From an uncultured Bacteroidales bacterium (lineage in GTDB: Bacteria > Bacteroidota > Bacteroidia > Bacteroidales > P3), in the NCBI GenBank assembly GCA_900318175.1, contig ONJQ01000028.1, positions 1-63,053 of the forward strand: a stretch of DNA of 63,053 nucleotides, read 5' to 3'. Below the pieces are notes generated by a model. The model was not told the origin of the DNA, searched no databases, and saw only the letters and a list, made by a program, of their open reading frames with translations. Made by a program: the position numbers and the translations under genes. Shown piece after piece: positions 45,005 to 53,125 of the stretch (its first letter is position 1; every line of letters begins with the position of its first letter).

Positions 45005-45526
45005 ATGAACACCCTAACGTGCAACAAACCTGCCCTGCTGCGCACGGCCCTTGTCGACATCACGCTTCTTGCCGTGGTCAGTCTCATCCCAACCCTCTCG
45101 CACCTCACGGCCCTGCCCCTCTACCAGATCAACCCCATGATGCTGGTGCTGCTGAGCGGAATGCTGCTGGTCCGTGGCCGCGCAAACGCCATACTGCTGG
45201 CAGTTCTGCTGCCCGTGGTCTCCATGGTGGCTGTGGGCATGCCCACTCCCCTCAAAGCCCTCTGCATGGTGGCCGAGATGCTCACCGTGGTATCCATCTT
45301 CACCCTGATGGAGCGCAACTGGAACCTTGACCGGAAACCCTTTGTAGCCTGCTTCGGCTCCTTGCTGGCCGCTATGCTTTGCGGCAAGGCGGTCTACTAT
45401 GCTCTCAAAGCCCTTCTGCTCAGCCCCGCAGTGCTCGTTTCCACCCCCGTGGCCACACAGGTGCTGGCCATGCTTGGTACCGCACTCCTTTTCTGCTTTT
45501 GCGGGCGGATGCTTTCCCGTCGCTAA
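45005..45526 (+). CDS. Small polytopic membrane protein, possibly ECF-transporter S-like
   Basis: A 173-residue protein with about five hydrophobic helices ('LVDITLLAVVSLIPTLSHL', 'MMLVLLSGMLLV', 'ILLAVLLPVVSMVAVG', 'CFGSLLAAMLCGKAVYYAL', 'VLAMLGTALLFCF'). The pattern of short loops and 'YQINPMM' near the first loop resembles the substrate-binding S component of energy-coupling-factor transporters, but no signature proves it. No ECF ATPases are nearby. It is first in an operon with a secreted protein and a cytidylyltransferase. Confidence 0.65.
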   Translation: MNTLTCNKPALLRTALVDITLLAVVSLIPTLSHLTALPLYQINPMMLVLLSGMLLVRGRANAILLAVLLPVVSMVAVGMPTPLKALCMVAEMLTVVSIFTLMERNWNLDRKPFVACFGSLLAAMLCGKAVYYALKALLLSPAVLVSTPVATQVLAMLGTALLFCFCGRMLSRR

Positions 45527-45544
45527 CCTACATACTGCAGCCTT

Positions 45545-46339
45545 ATGAGACGTCTTTTAATAGCCCTTCTGATGCTCCTTGCCGGCCTTCAGGCTTCGGC
45601 ACAGGTGCCGGCCACCGACTCCTCCGCGAGCCCGTTGCCCTTATTCTCCGTATCGGCCGAATGTCGCGTGCGCTTCGCTCCCGGCAACCTGCAATACCAG
45701 CCCTCCACTCAACTGTGGCGTTTTGCACCCTCGCAAATCGAGACCCTCGGCTGGCAGGAGAAATACTCTTACCCCCGCTACCGCGGATGGATAGACCTCT
45801 TCGGCTACGGCACCGCTCTGCAACCCACCAACTATTCCGTCAGCAGTGCCGAGTATGAGTTCGTCGACTGGGGGCTTTTCTGCGCCCTACCCACGGGTGG
45901 TGGGAAGCAGTGGCGCACCCTGACCACCGCCGAGTGGACCTACCTCCTCAGCCGACGTCCGCATGCCCGCCGGCTCTATGCACTGGCCTACGTCTGCGGT
46001 CAGTACGGGCTCATCCTGCTGCCGGACAACTGGCAGCGGCCCAAAGGCATCTATATGCGCACAGGTCCCAAGGAGGAGGGCACCAACGTCTACAACGAGG
46101 AGCGCTGGAAAGTGCTGGAGGCTGCCGGAGCTGTCTTCCTTCCCGCCGAGGTGCGCCGCGTGGGCACAGAAAGCCAAGGGTCGGCATCCGCCTGCCGTTA
46201 TTGGACCGCCACCACCAATCCCAAAAACCACGCTGAAGCCCTCTACCTGATGGTGGACCCCTACCTGCCGCAGATCAAATCGGCACCCCGCGCCCACGGT
46301 CTCTCAGTCCGCCTGGTGCAGGAGGTTGACAATAATTGA
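45545..46339 (+). CDS. Secreted Bacteroidales protein of unknown function
   Basis: A 264-residue protein with signal peptide 'MRRLLIALLMLLAGLQASAQ'. The mature part has 'VRFAPGNLQYQPSTQLWRFA', 'GWIDLFGYGTALQPTNYS' and 'WRTLTTAEWTYLLSRRP', a motif set that recurs in many Bacteroidales extracellular proteins, and ends 'ARAHGLSVRLV'-like. The pattern has some resemblance to the formylglycine-generating-enzyme/lectin fold, without catalytic cysteines in the expected places. No function is assigned. It sits 18 nt after the membrane protein gene and 17 nt before the cytidylyltransferase gene. Confidence 0.7.
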   Translation: MRRLLIALLMLLAGLQASAQVPATDSSASPLPLFSVSAECRVRFAPGNLQYQPSTQLWRFAPSQIETLGWQEKYSYPRYRGWIDLFGYGTALQPTNYSVSSAEYEFVDWGLFCALPTGGGKQWRTLTTAEWTYLLSRRPHARRLYALAYVCGQYGLILLPDNWQRPKGIYMRTGPKEEGTNVYNEERWKVLEAAGAVFLPAEVRRVGTESQGSASACRYWTATTNPKNHAEALYLMVDPYLPQIKSAPRAHGLSVRLVQEVDNN

Positions 46340-46356
46340 CATTTAGTTTTTTCATC

Positions 46357-47043
46357 ATGAATATTGCAGTCATACTGGCTGGCGGGACAGGCAGCCGCAT
46401 GCATGCCGACCGTCCCAAACAGTTCCTTCCCTTAGAAGACGGGACCGTAATTGAGAAAACCATTGCAGCCTTCGAAGCCGCCCCCGCCATTGACGAGATA
46501 GCCGTGGTAGTACATCCCGACTGGATGGACCACATGCGCGCAATAGCCCAGCGACACAGCTGGCGCAAAGTGGCCAAGCTCGTTGAGGGAGGCGATGAAC
46601 GCTACATGTCATCCCTCAATGCCATAGCGGCCTATCTGGACTACCCCGACGACACCAACCTGCTGATACACGACGGCGCGCGCCCCTGGGTGTCGCAAGC
46701 CATCATTGCACGTGTCGCAGAGGCCCTGCGTGACCACGAGGCCGTGGGTGTGGGCATCCCTGCTACCGACACCGTGTGGGAAGTGCGGCAGGAGATTGAC
46801 CCGCATCTCTCCACCATCATCACACGCATCCCGCTGCGCAGCTCCATGTGGCTTGCTCAGACGCCGCAAGCCTTCCGTCTGCCCCTTATCCGCGACGCCT
46901 ACCAGCACGCCCTGCAGGACCCCTCATTCCGCGCAACGGACGATTGCGGTGTGGTCCGCCGCTACCTCCCCGGCACAAAAATCCACGTAGTCCCAGGCGA
47001 AGAGCAAAACAGGAAAATCACCTTCCCCTCCGATTTGGCTTAA
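46357..47043 (+). CDS. IspD/TarI-family cytidylyltransferase
   Basis: A 228-residue nucleotidyltransferase. 'AVILAGGTGSRMHADRPKQF' is the CTP-binding loop, 'LLIHDGARPWVS' holds the metal-binding Asp, and 'WLAQTPQAFRLPLI' and 'ATDDCGVVRRYL' are the later IspD signatures. IspD makes CDP-methylerythritol for isoprenoids; close relatives (TarI, LicC-like) make CDP-ribitol or similar. The LAGGxGSRM opening is nearer to TarI than to the AAGxGxRM common in IspD, so the substrate stays open. It is last in its operon and about 2.4 kb from the phosphonate operon, which also relies on CTP activation. Confidence 0.85.
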   Translation: MNIAVILAGGTGSRMHADRPKQFLPLEDGTVIEKTIAAFEAAPAIDEIAVVVHPDWMDHMRAIAQRHSWRKVAKLVEGGDERYMSSLNAIAAYLDYPDDTNLLIHDGARPWVSQAIIARVAEALRDHEAVGVGIPATDTVWEVRQEIDPHLSTIITRIPLRSSMWLAQTPQAFRLPLIRDAYQHALQDPSFRATDDCGVVRRYLPGTKIHVVPGEEQNRKITFPSDLA

Positions 47044-47103
47044 TCAGCCCTCTCACTGGACCCCGCCCTTAGTCAGCGAACCAAGATTTCCAATAAGGTT
47101 TTA

Positions 47104-49347
47104 CTAACGCAGCAGGGTCACGGTTCCTGCCAGGACATTCTCACCTACATCACCCTTTTTGCGATATTTAATTCGGTACACGTAGGTACCCTGTTCGCAG
47201 GGCGTACCATCCATTGTACCATCCCATGACTGGGTTAGGCCGTCGAAATCGACAACAAAGACACCCCAACGATGGTACACTGCGACCTTGGCCTCAGCAA
47301 TGTCCCCACTACAAAAAATGCGGAACCTGCAATTCTCTCCTGCAATATCAGGGGTGAAAACATTGGGCACCCATATGGCAAACGTGTCAACCGAGGGCAT
47401 CGGTTCTTCGGGAGTGCGGGGGCAATGCATGGTATGGAAATTGAGGACGATAATGCTGTCGGCACCGTGCACGTTCTGCAGAAGGTAAGTCGCTATGCTG
47501 TCATACGGGAAGAGAACTCCACGCCAAGCAAAGGGAAGCAGCGTGTCGCACACCGTGGTGTCATAAGTGTGGTTCTCATTGTACCATACCTTCAAACTGA
47601 GAACATTGACGCTGTCGCATCCATAAACAGATTGGAGCTTGAGGGTGTCGTTTTCAACGTCTGAATAAAGTATGCGACCATAGTCCATATATGGCAACGA
47701 GTTCTCCACACAAGTATCATAAACCACACTGAAATAATCAGGGTGCACGTGGATGGTGGTACAAAGCGTGTCATAGTGCCAAGCTCCCTCACCATCCACG
47801 CCATTCACATAGGCACAGACCTCATAATCACCAGCCGAATCGAAAGAATGGGTTGCAGGATTGGGGATTGCCGTCGTCCCGTCGCCAAAAACCCATTGCA
47901 CCGAGAGGCTGTCGTAATCGGCAACCACCTCAAAGCGTACAGCGTCATGCACGCACACGTCAAAGCCATTGAGAAAAGAGGATGCACTAATGGAATTGAC
48001 ATATAAATCGGCAGAATCAGCAGAATGGGAATAGACTTGACGACCTGCAAATCCCAACGAATAGCCATAACTTACACGGTTGCCCGACCCGAAGAGGAAG
48101 GCGACAAACCCCACCTGCCCCGAATCGTAAAGTAAATGTGAACCCTGGGCGAGTGACCTTCGGAGCCATGCATAACCAGGGGCAGATGGCACAGGGGTGA
48201 AATAAGGAGCCATGGGGATTCCGTCAAGATGGATGGTGGAGACGGCAGCAGTGTCGCAGATGACATTTATCCAATGAGAGGTAATGTTTACAGAGGAGAG
48301 CACAGGGAAGCGTATAGTGGTAAAGCTCTGTTCGAGCGGGGTTATTGTAGTCATCGCAGGATCGCCTATTCCTACACCGTTGTAACTTGCTATGTAATGA
48401 TAGACCATTGCGGGTTGGGAAGTTTCGATATAATCAGCCGATGTGGTCGAGTGCATGATATATTGGTGCGTCTCAGCGCGGGAAAGAGTCGCAACAAAGT
48501 CCCCATTCACAAAGACGGTACAATTGTCCGCCATAGCGGTTATCCGCACATAGTCATTCTTTGTCAGATTGGAGGGGGGCACCACAAAACGCTCACCCCA
48601 ACAGTTGATGGGAATGGCCTGCTCGACAACATGGTCACAGCTGGGACCGTGGAGATAGTCCGGAATGTAGACACAGGCATCGCCATTAAAGACAGCAATC
48701 TTTTTGTTGTTCAAAACGGTGATGCGTGTTCCGGACAAATCGCCAGGCGGTACACCGCAGACCTGGCAAACCTGACCGGCATGCGGCAGGGTGACAGTGT
48801 ATGGCTGATAAGCATCGTGGCCACCAATGGTGCCCGCCGTCGGGGTGATAGAAACCGATACATTGTCTTCGGCAGCGACTATTGAGAACTCGGTGCTGTA
48901 ACGTTCGGCAGGGAATGTCTGGACTATATAGTCGGTTCCCAGCATCTGGGTGGGGAGCAAGCAGGTGTAGTCAAGGTTGGGGTACCCCTGTGTGATAGAA
49001 TACAACGAAATGGTATCAGTAGCGGTGACATGGAGGCCGGTGTTGGTAACGATATTTGAAGTGGTAGTGAAAGCTTGGCTGAGAGGGATATAAACCCTGT
49101 TGTCAGTTGTAGGACTGATTGCGAAGGTTTGGCTCCAACCCGTATTGGGATTGGTCACGGTGGCGCTGCAGGGACGGTCGGAAGTGGCGAAAATGCTCAG
49201 GGCCTGTGACCCCATTGTGGTGTCGACATTATCCATGAAAGTGAGCCAGAAATCGGTACCCACAGAGGTTTGAGCCACAGAAAGTTGAGACCCACTCAAC
49301 AGAATGGAGACGAGAAAGAGTATCGTAGTGCGACGAATAGTTTTCAT
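47104..49347 (-). CDS. IgGFc-binding/PKD surface protein with T9SS type B sorting domain
   Basis: A 747-residue secreted protein (signal to 'SQLSVAQ'). Residues about 28-440 match the IgGFc-binding N-terminal domain family: 'SVGTDFWLTFMDN' at the start, 'YSTEFSIVAAEDNVSVSITP' and 'INCWGERFVVPPSN'. A PKD-like domain follows ('VQWVFGDGTTAIPNPATHSF'), then Cys-containing 'YDTCVENSLPYMDYGRILYS'-type repeats. The C-terminal 85 residues ('WVPNVFTPDIAGENCRFRI', 'VYHRWGVFVVDFDG', 'QGTYVYRIKYRKKG') are the gliding-motility-associated CHU_C/type B signal. It is likely a surface adhesin. Its promoter lies almost on the start codon. Confidence 0.9.
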   Translation of the reverse strand: MKTIRRTTILFLVSILLSGSQLSVAQTSVGTDFWLTFMDNVDTTMGSQALSIFATSDRPCSATVTNPNTGWSQTFAISPTTDNRVYIPLSQAFTTTSNIVTNTGLHVTATDTISLYSITQGYPNLDYTCLLPTQMLGTDYIVQTFPAERYSTEFSIVAAEDNVSVSITPTAGTIGGHDAYQPYTVTLPHAGQVCQVCGVPPGDLSGTRITVLNNKKIAVFNGDACVYIPDYLHGPSCDHVVEQAIPINCWGERFVVPPSNLTKNDYVRITAMADNCTVFVNGDFVATLSRAETHQYIMHSTTSADYIETSQPAMVYHYIASYNGVGIGDPAMTTITPLEQSFTTIRFPVLSSVNITSHWINVICDTAAVSTIHLDGIPMAPYFTPVPSAPGYAWLRRSLAQGSHLLYDSGQVGFVAFLFGSGNRVSYGYSLGFAGRQVYSHSADSADLYVNSISASSFLNGFDVCVHDAVRFEVVADYDSLSVQWVFGDGTTAIPNPATHSFDSAGDYEVCAYVNGVDGEGAWHYDTLCTTIHVHPDYFSVVYDTCVENSLPYMDYGRILYSDVENDTLKLQSVYGCDSVNVLSLKVWYNENHTYDTTVCDTLLPFAWRGVLFPYDSIATYLLQNVHGADSIIVLNFHTMHCPRTPEEPMPSVDTFAIWVPNVFTPDIAGENCRFRIFCSGDIAEAKVAVYHRWGVFVVDFDGLTQSWDGTMDGTPCEQGTYVYRIKYRKKGDVGENVLAGTVTLLR

Positions 49348-49351
49348 GATG

Positions 49352-49359
49352 CAAATATA
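49352..49359 (-). promoter_or_regulatory. -7 box immediately before the IgGFc-like gene start
   Basis: TATATTTG followed by CATC and then the ATG, on the minus strand. The expected start of transcription would fall on or near the start codon, implying a leaderless or nearly leaderless mRNA. Confidence 0.5.
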
Positions 49360-49401
49360 CTAATAAAAAACAAAATAATAGGTCAATTGAAAAAAAAAGT
49401 G

Positions 49402-49409
49402 TATTTTTG
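49402..49409 (+). promoter_or_regulatory. -7 box for the phosphonate operon
   Basis: TATTTTTG followed by CA, 65 nt upstream of the ATG at 49475. It is the only good promoter match before the four-gene operon; no clear -33 partner is at standard spacing. Confidence 0.6.
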
Positions 49410-49474
49410 CAAGAAAATATTAATCCATAAAGGAAGTTAACTATCTGAATAGCCTAACAAAAGGAACACATTCT

Positions 49475-50788
49475 ATGGAAAAAAAGACAGTATACGTAGG
49501 GATGAGTGCAGATATGATACATCCCGGACATCTGAATATCATCAAGGAGGCGTGCAAGCTGGGCACGGTGACGGTTGGCGTGCTGACGGATGCCGCCATT
49601 GCAAGCTACAAACGGTTGCCGTACCTGAACTATGAGCAGCGCGCAGAGGTGGTGGCAAGCATCAAAGGCGTGGAGAGGGTTGTGCCCCAGACGACGCTGG
49701 ATTATGTCCCCAACCTGCGCGAGCTGAAGCCGGACTATGTAGTGCACGGGGACGACTGGAAGGAGGGGGTGCAGCAGCAGACGCGCCAACGCATCATCGA
49801 GGTGATGGCGGAGTGGGGCGGAAAAGTGGTGGACATCCCCTACACAAAGGGGTTCTCCTCCACGGCCATGAACCAGCGCCTGAAGGAAATCGGCACGACG
49901 CCCGAAATAAGAATGAAAAGGCTCAGGAGACTGATAGCCGCCAAAAGGATTGTAAGGATCCTGGAGTCGCACAACGGCCTGACGGGCCTGATCATCGAAA
50001 ACACAAGCGTGACGGTGGACGGCATGAGGAGGGAGTTTGACGGGATGTGGGCCAGCTCGCTGACTGACTCGACCAGCAAGGGCAAGCCGGACATCGAGGC
50101 GGTGGACGTGACGACGCGTCTGCACGACCTGAACGACGCGCTTGAGGTGACGACGAAGCCGGTCATCTTCGACGGCGACACGGGGGGCAAGGTGGAGCAC
50201 TTTGTCTTCACGGTGCGCACGCTGGAGCGGCTGGGCATCTCGGCGGTTATCATCGAGGACAAGGTGGGGCTGAAGCAGAACTCGCTCTTCGGCACGGAGG
50301 CTGTGCAAACGCAGGACAGCATCGAGGGCTTCTGCGCCAAGATTCAGGCAGGGAAGCGCGCGCAGGTGACTGACGACTTTATGATCATTGCCCGCATCGA
50401 AAGCCTGATAGCGGGCAAAACGGTGGAGGATGCGCTGCAGCGGGCCCGGGCCTACGTGGCCGCGGGTGCCGACGGCATCATGATCCACAGCCGCAACAGG
50501 GACGGGATGGATGTGAAGGAGTTCTGCCAAAGGTTCCGCAAGGAGAACGCGTCGACGCCCATTGTGGCGGTCCCGACGACCTACAACCAATTCACGGAGG
50601 ATGAGCTGGCGGAGTGGGGAGTGAATGTGGTGATCTACGCCAACCACCTACTGCGGAGCGCCTACCCCGCAATGGTGGACTGCGCAAAGTCCATCCTGAC
50701 GCATGGGCGCAGCTTAGAGGCCTCGGAGCGCTACTGCATGCCCATCAAGGAGATTTTGGAGTTGATCCCCGGCACGAAAAAGGGTTGA
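49475..50788 (+). CDS. Phosphonate cytidylyltransferase - phosphoenolpyruvate mutase fusion
   Basis: A 437-residue cytosolic fusion. Residues 1-135 are a cytidylyltransferase of the GlyCT/TagD fold: '[20 protein letters not shown]' with HPGH at 16-19, and 'KGFSSTAM' where the family has its second CTP motif (ISTT-like). Residues 145-437 are PEP mutase (isocitrate lyase superfamily): '[14 protein letters not shown]' (Mg-binding Asp), the diagnostic '[10 protein letters not shown]' at 261-270, and '[13 protein letters not shown]'. PEP mutase forms the C-P bond of phosphonopyruvate from PEP; the N-terminal domain would activate the final phosphonate as a CMP ester. Use of AGG/AGA Arg codons (about 49908-49965) is higher than in the neighbours. 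Confidence 0.93.
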   Translation: MEKKTVYVGMSADMIHPGHLNIIKEACKLGTVTVGVLTDAAIASYKRLPYLNYEQRAEVVASIKGVERVVPQTTLDYVPNLRELKPDYVVHGDDWKEGVQQQTRQRIIEVMAEWGGKVVDIPYTKGFSSTAMNQRLKEIGTTPEIRMKRLRRLIAAKRIVRILESHNGLTGLIIENTSVTVDGMRREFDGMWASSLTDSTSKGKPDIEAVDVTTRLHDLNDALEVTTKPVIFDGDTGGKVEHFVFTVRTLERLGISAVIIEDKVGLKQNSLFGTEAVQTQDSIEGFCAKIQAGKRAQVTDDFMIIARIESLIAGKTVEDALQRARAYVAAGADGIMIHSRNRDGMDVKEFCQRFRKENASTPIVAVPTTYNQFTEDELAEWGVNVVIYANHLLRSAYPAMVDCAKSILTHGRSLEASERYCMPIKEILELIPGTKKG

Positions 50789-50817
50789 CGGGAGAGTGAA
50801 GGACTGTGAAAAAAAAC

Positions 50818-50852
50818 GGGCTGTCGGCAGCACACTTGACCGCCGCCAGCCC
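50818..50852 (+). other. Intercistronic stem-loop between PEP mutase and decarboxylase genes
   Basis: GGGCTG-CGGC (50818-50828) can pair with GCCG-CAGCCC (50842-50852) with one mismatch. It lies in the 97-nt gap, the only sizeable gap of the operon, and has no T-run. It could tune expression of the downstream genes. Confidence 0.4.
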
Positions 50853-50885
50853 CGCAGGTGAGAGAAAAAGAAAAGGAAATTGAGT

Positions 50886-52031
50886 ATGATTAAGCCAGAA
50901 TTTTTTGTAACAGAGCTGTTGTCGGCGGGGGTCGACTTTTTTGCCGGGGTGCCGGACTCGCTGCTGAAGAGCATGTGCGCCTACATCACGGAGCGTGTGG
51001 ATGCCGACCGCCACGTAATCACCGCCAACGAAGGGGGAGCCGTGGCCCTGGCCACGGGCTACCATCTGGCCACGGGGGGCATAGGCTGCGTCTATATGCA
51101 GAACTCGGGCTTGGGAAATGTGGTCAACCCGCTGGCCTCGCTGACGGACAGGGAGGTCTACCACATACCGATGCTGCTAATTGTGGGATGGCGCGGACGC
51201 CCCGGCGTGCACGACGAACCCCAGCACGTGAAACAGGGCAAGGTGACAACGGGACTGCTGAACGTGATGGGCGTGAACTACGAGGTGCTGAGCCACGACG
51301 AGACGGTTGCCGCGCGCCAGATTGCCCATGCCGTAAGGGAAATCAAGGAGCGGGGCGACGTGTTCGCCCTTGTGGTTGAGAAGGACACTTTTGAGCCATA
51401 CGCACTGACTGTCCCCACACCCACGTCCGATTGGGAGCTGAGCCGCGAGGAGGCCATCGCGCACGTGGCGCGCGGCGCGGAACCCGACGCCGTCATGGTG
51501 AGCACCACGGGCATGATAAGCCGCGAGCTGTTTGAGTACCGTGCCCGGAAGGGCGAAGGGCACGAGCGGGACTTCCTGACCGTGGGGTCCATGGGCCACG
51601 CATCGCAGATAGCCCTGGGTGTGGCCATGCAGCAAAGCGGGCGACGGGTCTACTGCATGGACGGCGACGGGGCCGCAATCATGCACATGGGTTCCATGGC
51701 CATTGTCGGCAGCCGCAAGCCGCGGAACCTTGTCCACATCGTGTTCAACAACGGTGCGCACGACAGCGTCGGCGGCCAGCCCACGGTGGGGTTTGACATT
51801 GACCTTGTGCAGATAGCCACCGCTTGCGGCTACCGCAAAGCGATACGAATAGAGAGCCTCGCGGAGCTGGAGGCCCTCCCCTCGAAACTGAAGGGGACGG
51901 AGGGACCCATCTTTGTCGAAATCCGCGTGCGGAAGGGGAACAGGAAGGACCTGGGCCGCCCCACCACCACCCCGATTGAGAACAAGGAGGCGCTGATGAA
52001 TTTTTTGAAGAAAGGAGCGCCCGAAGCATGA
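50886..52031 (+). CDS. Phosphonopyruvate decarboxylase
   Basis: A 381-residue thiamine-diphosphate enzyme. The N-terminal pyrimidine-binding half has 'FFAGVPDSLLKSMCAY' and the cofactor-activating Glu in 'ITANEGGAVALATGYHLATG'. The C-terminal half has the ThDP motif 'MDGDGAAIMHMGSMAI' through 'VFNNGAHDSVGGQP' (about 256-300). It decarboxylates phosphonopyruvate to phosphonoacetaldehyde, the irreversible step that pulls the unfavourable PEP mutase reaction. The ATG at 50886 follows an AAAAGGAAA Shine-Dalgarno-like run; a TTG two codons earlier is less likely. It overlaps the next gene by ATGA. Confidence 0.94.
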   Translation: MIKPEFFVTELLSAGVDFFAGVPDSLLKSMCAYITERVDADRHVITANEGGAVALATGYHLATGGIGCVYMQNSGLGNVVNPLASLTDREVYHIPMLLIVGWRGRPGVHDEPQHVKQGKVTTGLLNVMGVNYEVLSHDETVAARQIAHAVREIKERGDVFALVVEKDTFEPYALTVPTPTSDWELSREEAIAHVARGAEPDAVMVSTTGMISRELFEYRARKGEGHERDFLTVGSMGHASQIALGVAMQQSGRRVYCMDGDGAAIMHMGSMAIVGSRKPRNLVHIVFNNGAHDSVGGQPTVGFDIDLVQIATACGYRKAIRIESLAELEALPSKLKGTEGPIFVEIRVRKGNRKDLGRPTTTPIENKEALMNFLKKGAPEA

Positions 52032-53125
52032 GCCAACAGATAGTGTGGGGCATCGACCGCCTGCAGACCCTTCCCCCCGTGGCTGCGGGAGTCAAGGTGA
52101 TGCTTGTGGCGGACTCCTCTTTCCCCTACCTCAGCATCCGCCGCCGGATTGAAGAGAGTCTCGGCCCGCACGTGGGGTTCGACGCCTTCGGCTCCAACCC
52201 CCTCTACGAGGATGTGTGCAAGGGCGTAGAGTTGTTTGTAAAAGAGGGCTGCGCGGCAATAGTGGCCGTAGGCGGAGGCAGCAGCATCGACGTTGCCAAA
52301 TGCATCAAACTGTTCTGTCGCCTGGCTCCCGGCACCGACTACTTGAAAGCTGAATGGGGGGACAGCCGCGTTCCCCTCATCGCCATCCCCACCACCGCCG
52401 GCACAGGGAGCGAGTCCACGCGCTACGCCGTCATCTACCGCGACGGGGCCAAACAGTCCGTGGCCCACAGCAGCATCGTCCCCGACTATGCCCTGCTGGA
52501 ACCCGCCGCGCTTTCCACTCTGCCCCTCTATCAAAAAAAATGCACCCTCCTCGACGCCCTCAGCCAGGGCATAGAGTCGTGGTGGTCCGTCAACTCCACC
52601 GACGAGTCCATCAGCCACTCCACCTATGCCGTGGAAACCATCATGGCAAATATGGGCCGTTATCTGTCCGGCGACGCTGACGCTGCGCGGGCCATCATGG
52701 ACGCTGCCAACCGTGCGGGGCAAGCCATCAACATCACCCAGACCACCGCCCCCCACGCCTTCAGCTATAAGCTCACCTCACTCTATTCGTTGCCCCACGG
52801 CCATGCCGTGGCCCTCTGCCTTCCCCCCATCTGGCGCTACATGCTTGCCAACGGTTCCAGATGCACCGACCCACGCGGATGGGAGCACCTGCAAAGTGTG
52901 TTCGAATCAATCTCGCATGCCATGCAATGCGACAGCGCGCTCGACGCTGTCTCCCTGTTCCAATCCCTGCTGTCTAAGCTCGGGATGCAGCGTCCGCACA
53001 CCGATACGCCTGAGCGCGACCTCACATTGCTTTCACAAACCGTCAACCCCGTGAGGCTGAAGAACAGCCCCGTTGCGATTGACCAAACTGCAGCCTACGC
53101 AATCTATAAAACAATCCTCCTATGA
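52028..53125 (+). CDS. Phosphonoacetaldehyde reductase (iron-containing ADH family)
   Basis: A 365-residue member of group III alcohol dehydrogenases. 'IVAVGGGSSIDVAKCIK' (82-88) and 'AIPTTAGTGSES' (121-129) bind NAD(P). Metal ligands expected are Asp176 in 'LLDALSQGIESWW', His243 in 'APHAFSY' and His257 in 'LPHGHAVAL'; the usual first His ligand (DALxH) is Gln180 here. Its place after phosphonopyruvate decarboxylase indicates reduction of phosphonoacetaldehyde to 2-hydroxyethylphosphonate. It overlaps both neighbours by 4 nt. The substrate is inferred from context. Confidence 0.88.
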   Translation: MSQQIVWGIDRLQTLPPVAAGVKVMLVADSSFPYLSIRRRIEESLGPHVGFDAFGSNPLYEDVCKGVELFVKEGCAAIVAVGGGSSIDVAKCIKLFCRLAPGTDYLKAEWGDSRVPLIAIPTTAGTGSESTRYAVIYRDGAKQSVAHSSIVPDYALLEPAALSTLPLYQKKCTLLDALSQGIESWWSVNSTDESISHSTYAVETIMANMGRYLSGDADAARAIMDAANRAGQAINITQTTAPHAFSYKLTSLYSLPHGHAVALCLPPIWRYMLANGSRCTDPRGWEHLQSVFESISHAMQCDSALDAVSLFQSLLSKLGMQRPHTDTPERDLTLLSQTVNPVRLKNSPVAIDQTAAYAIYKTILL

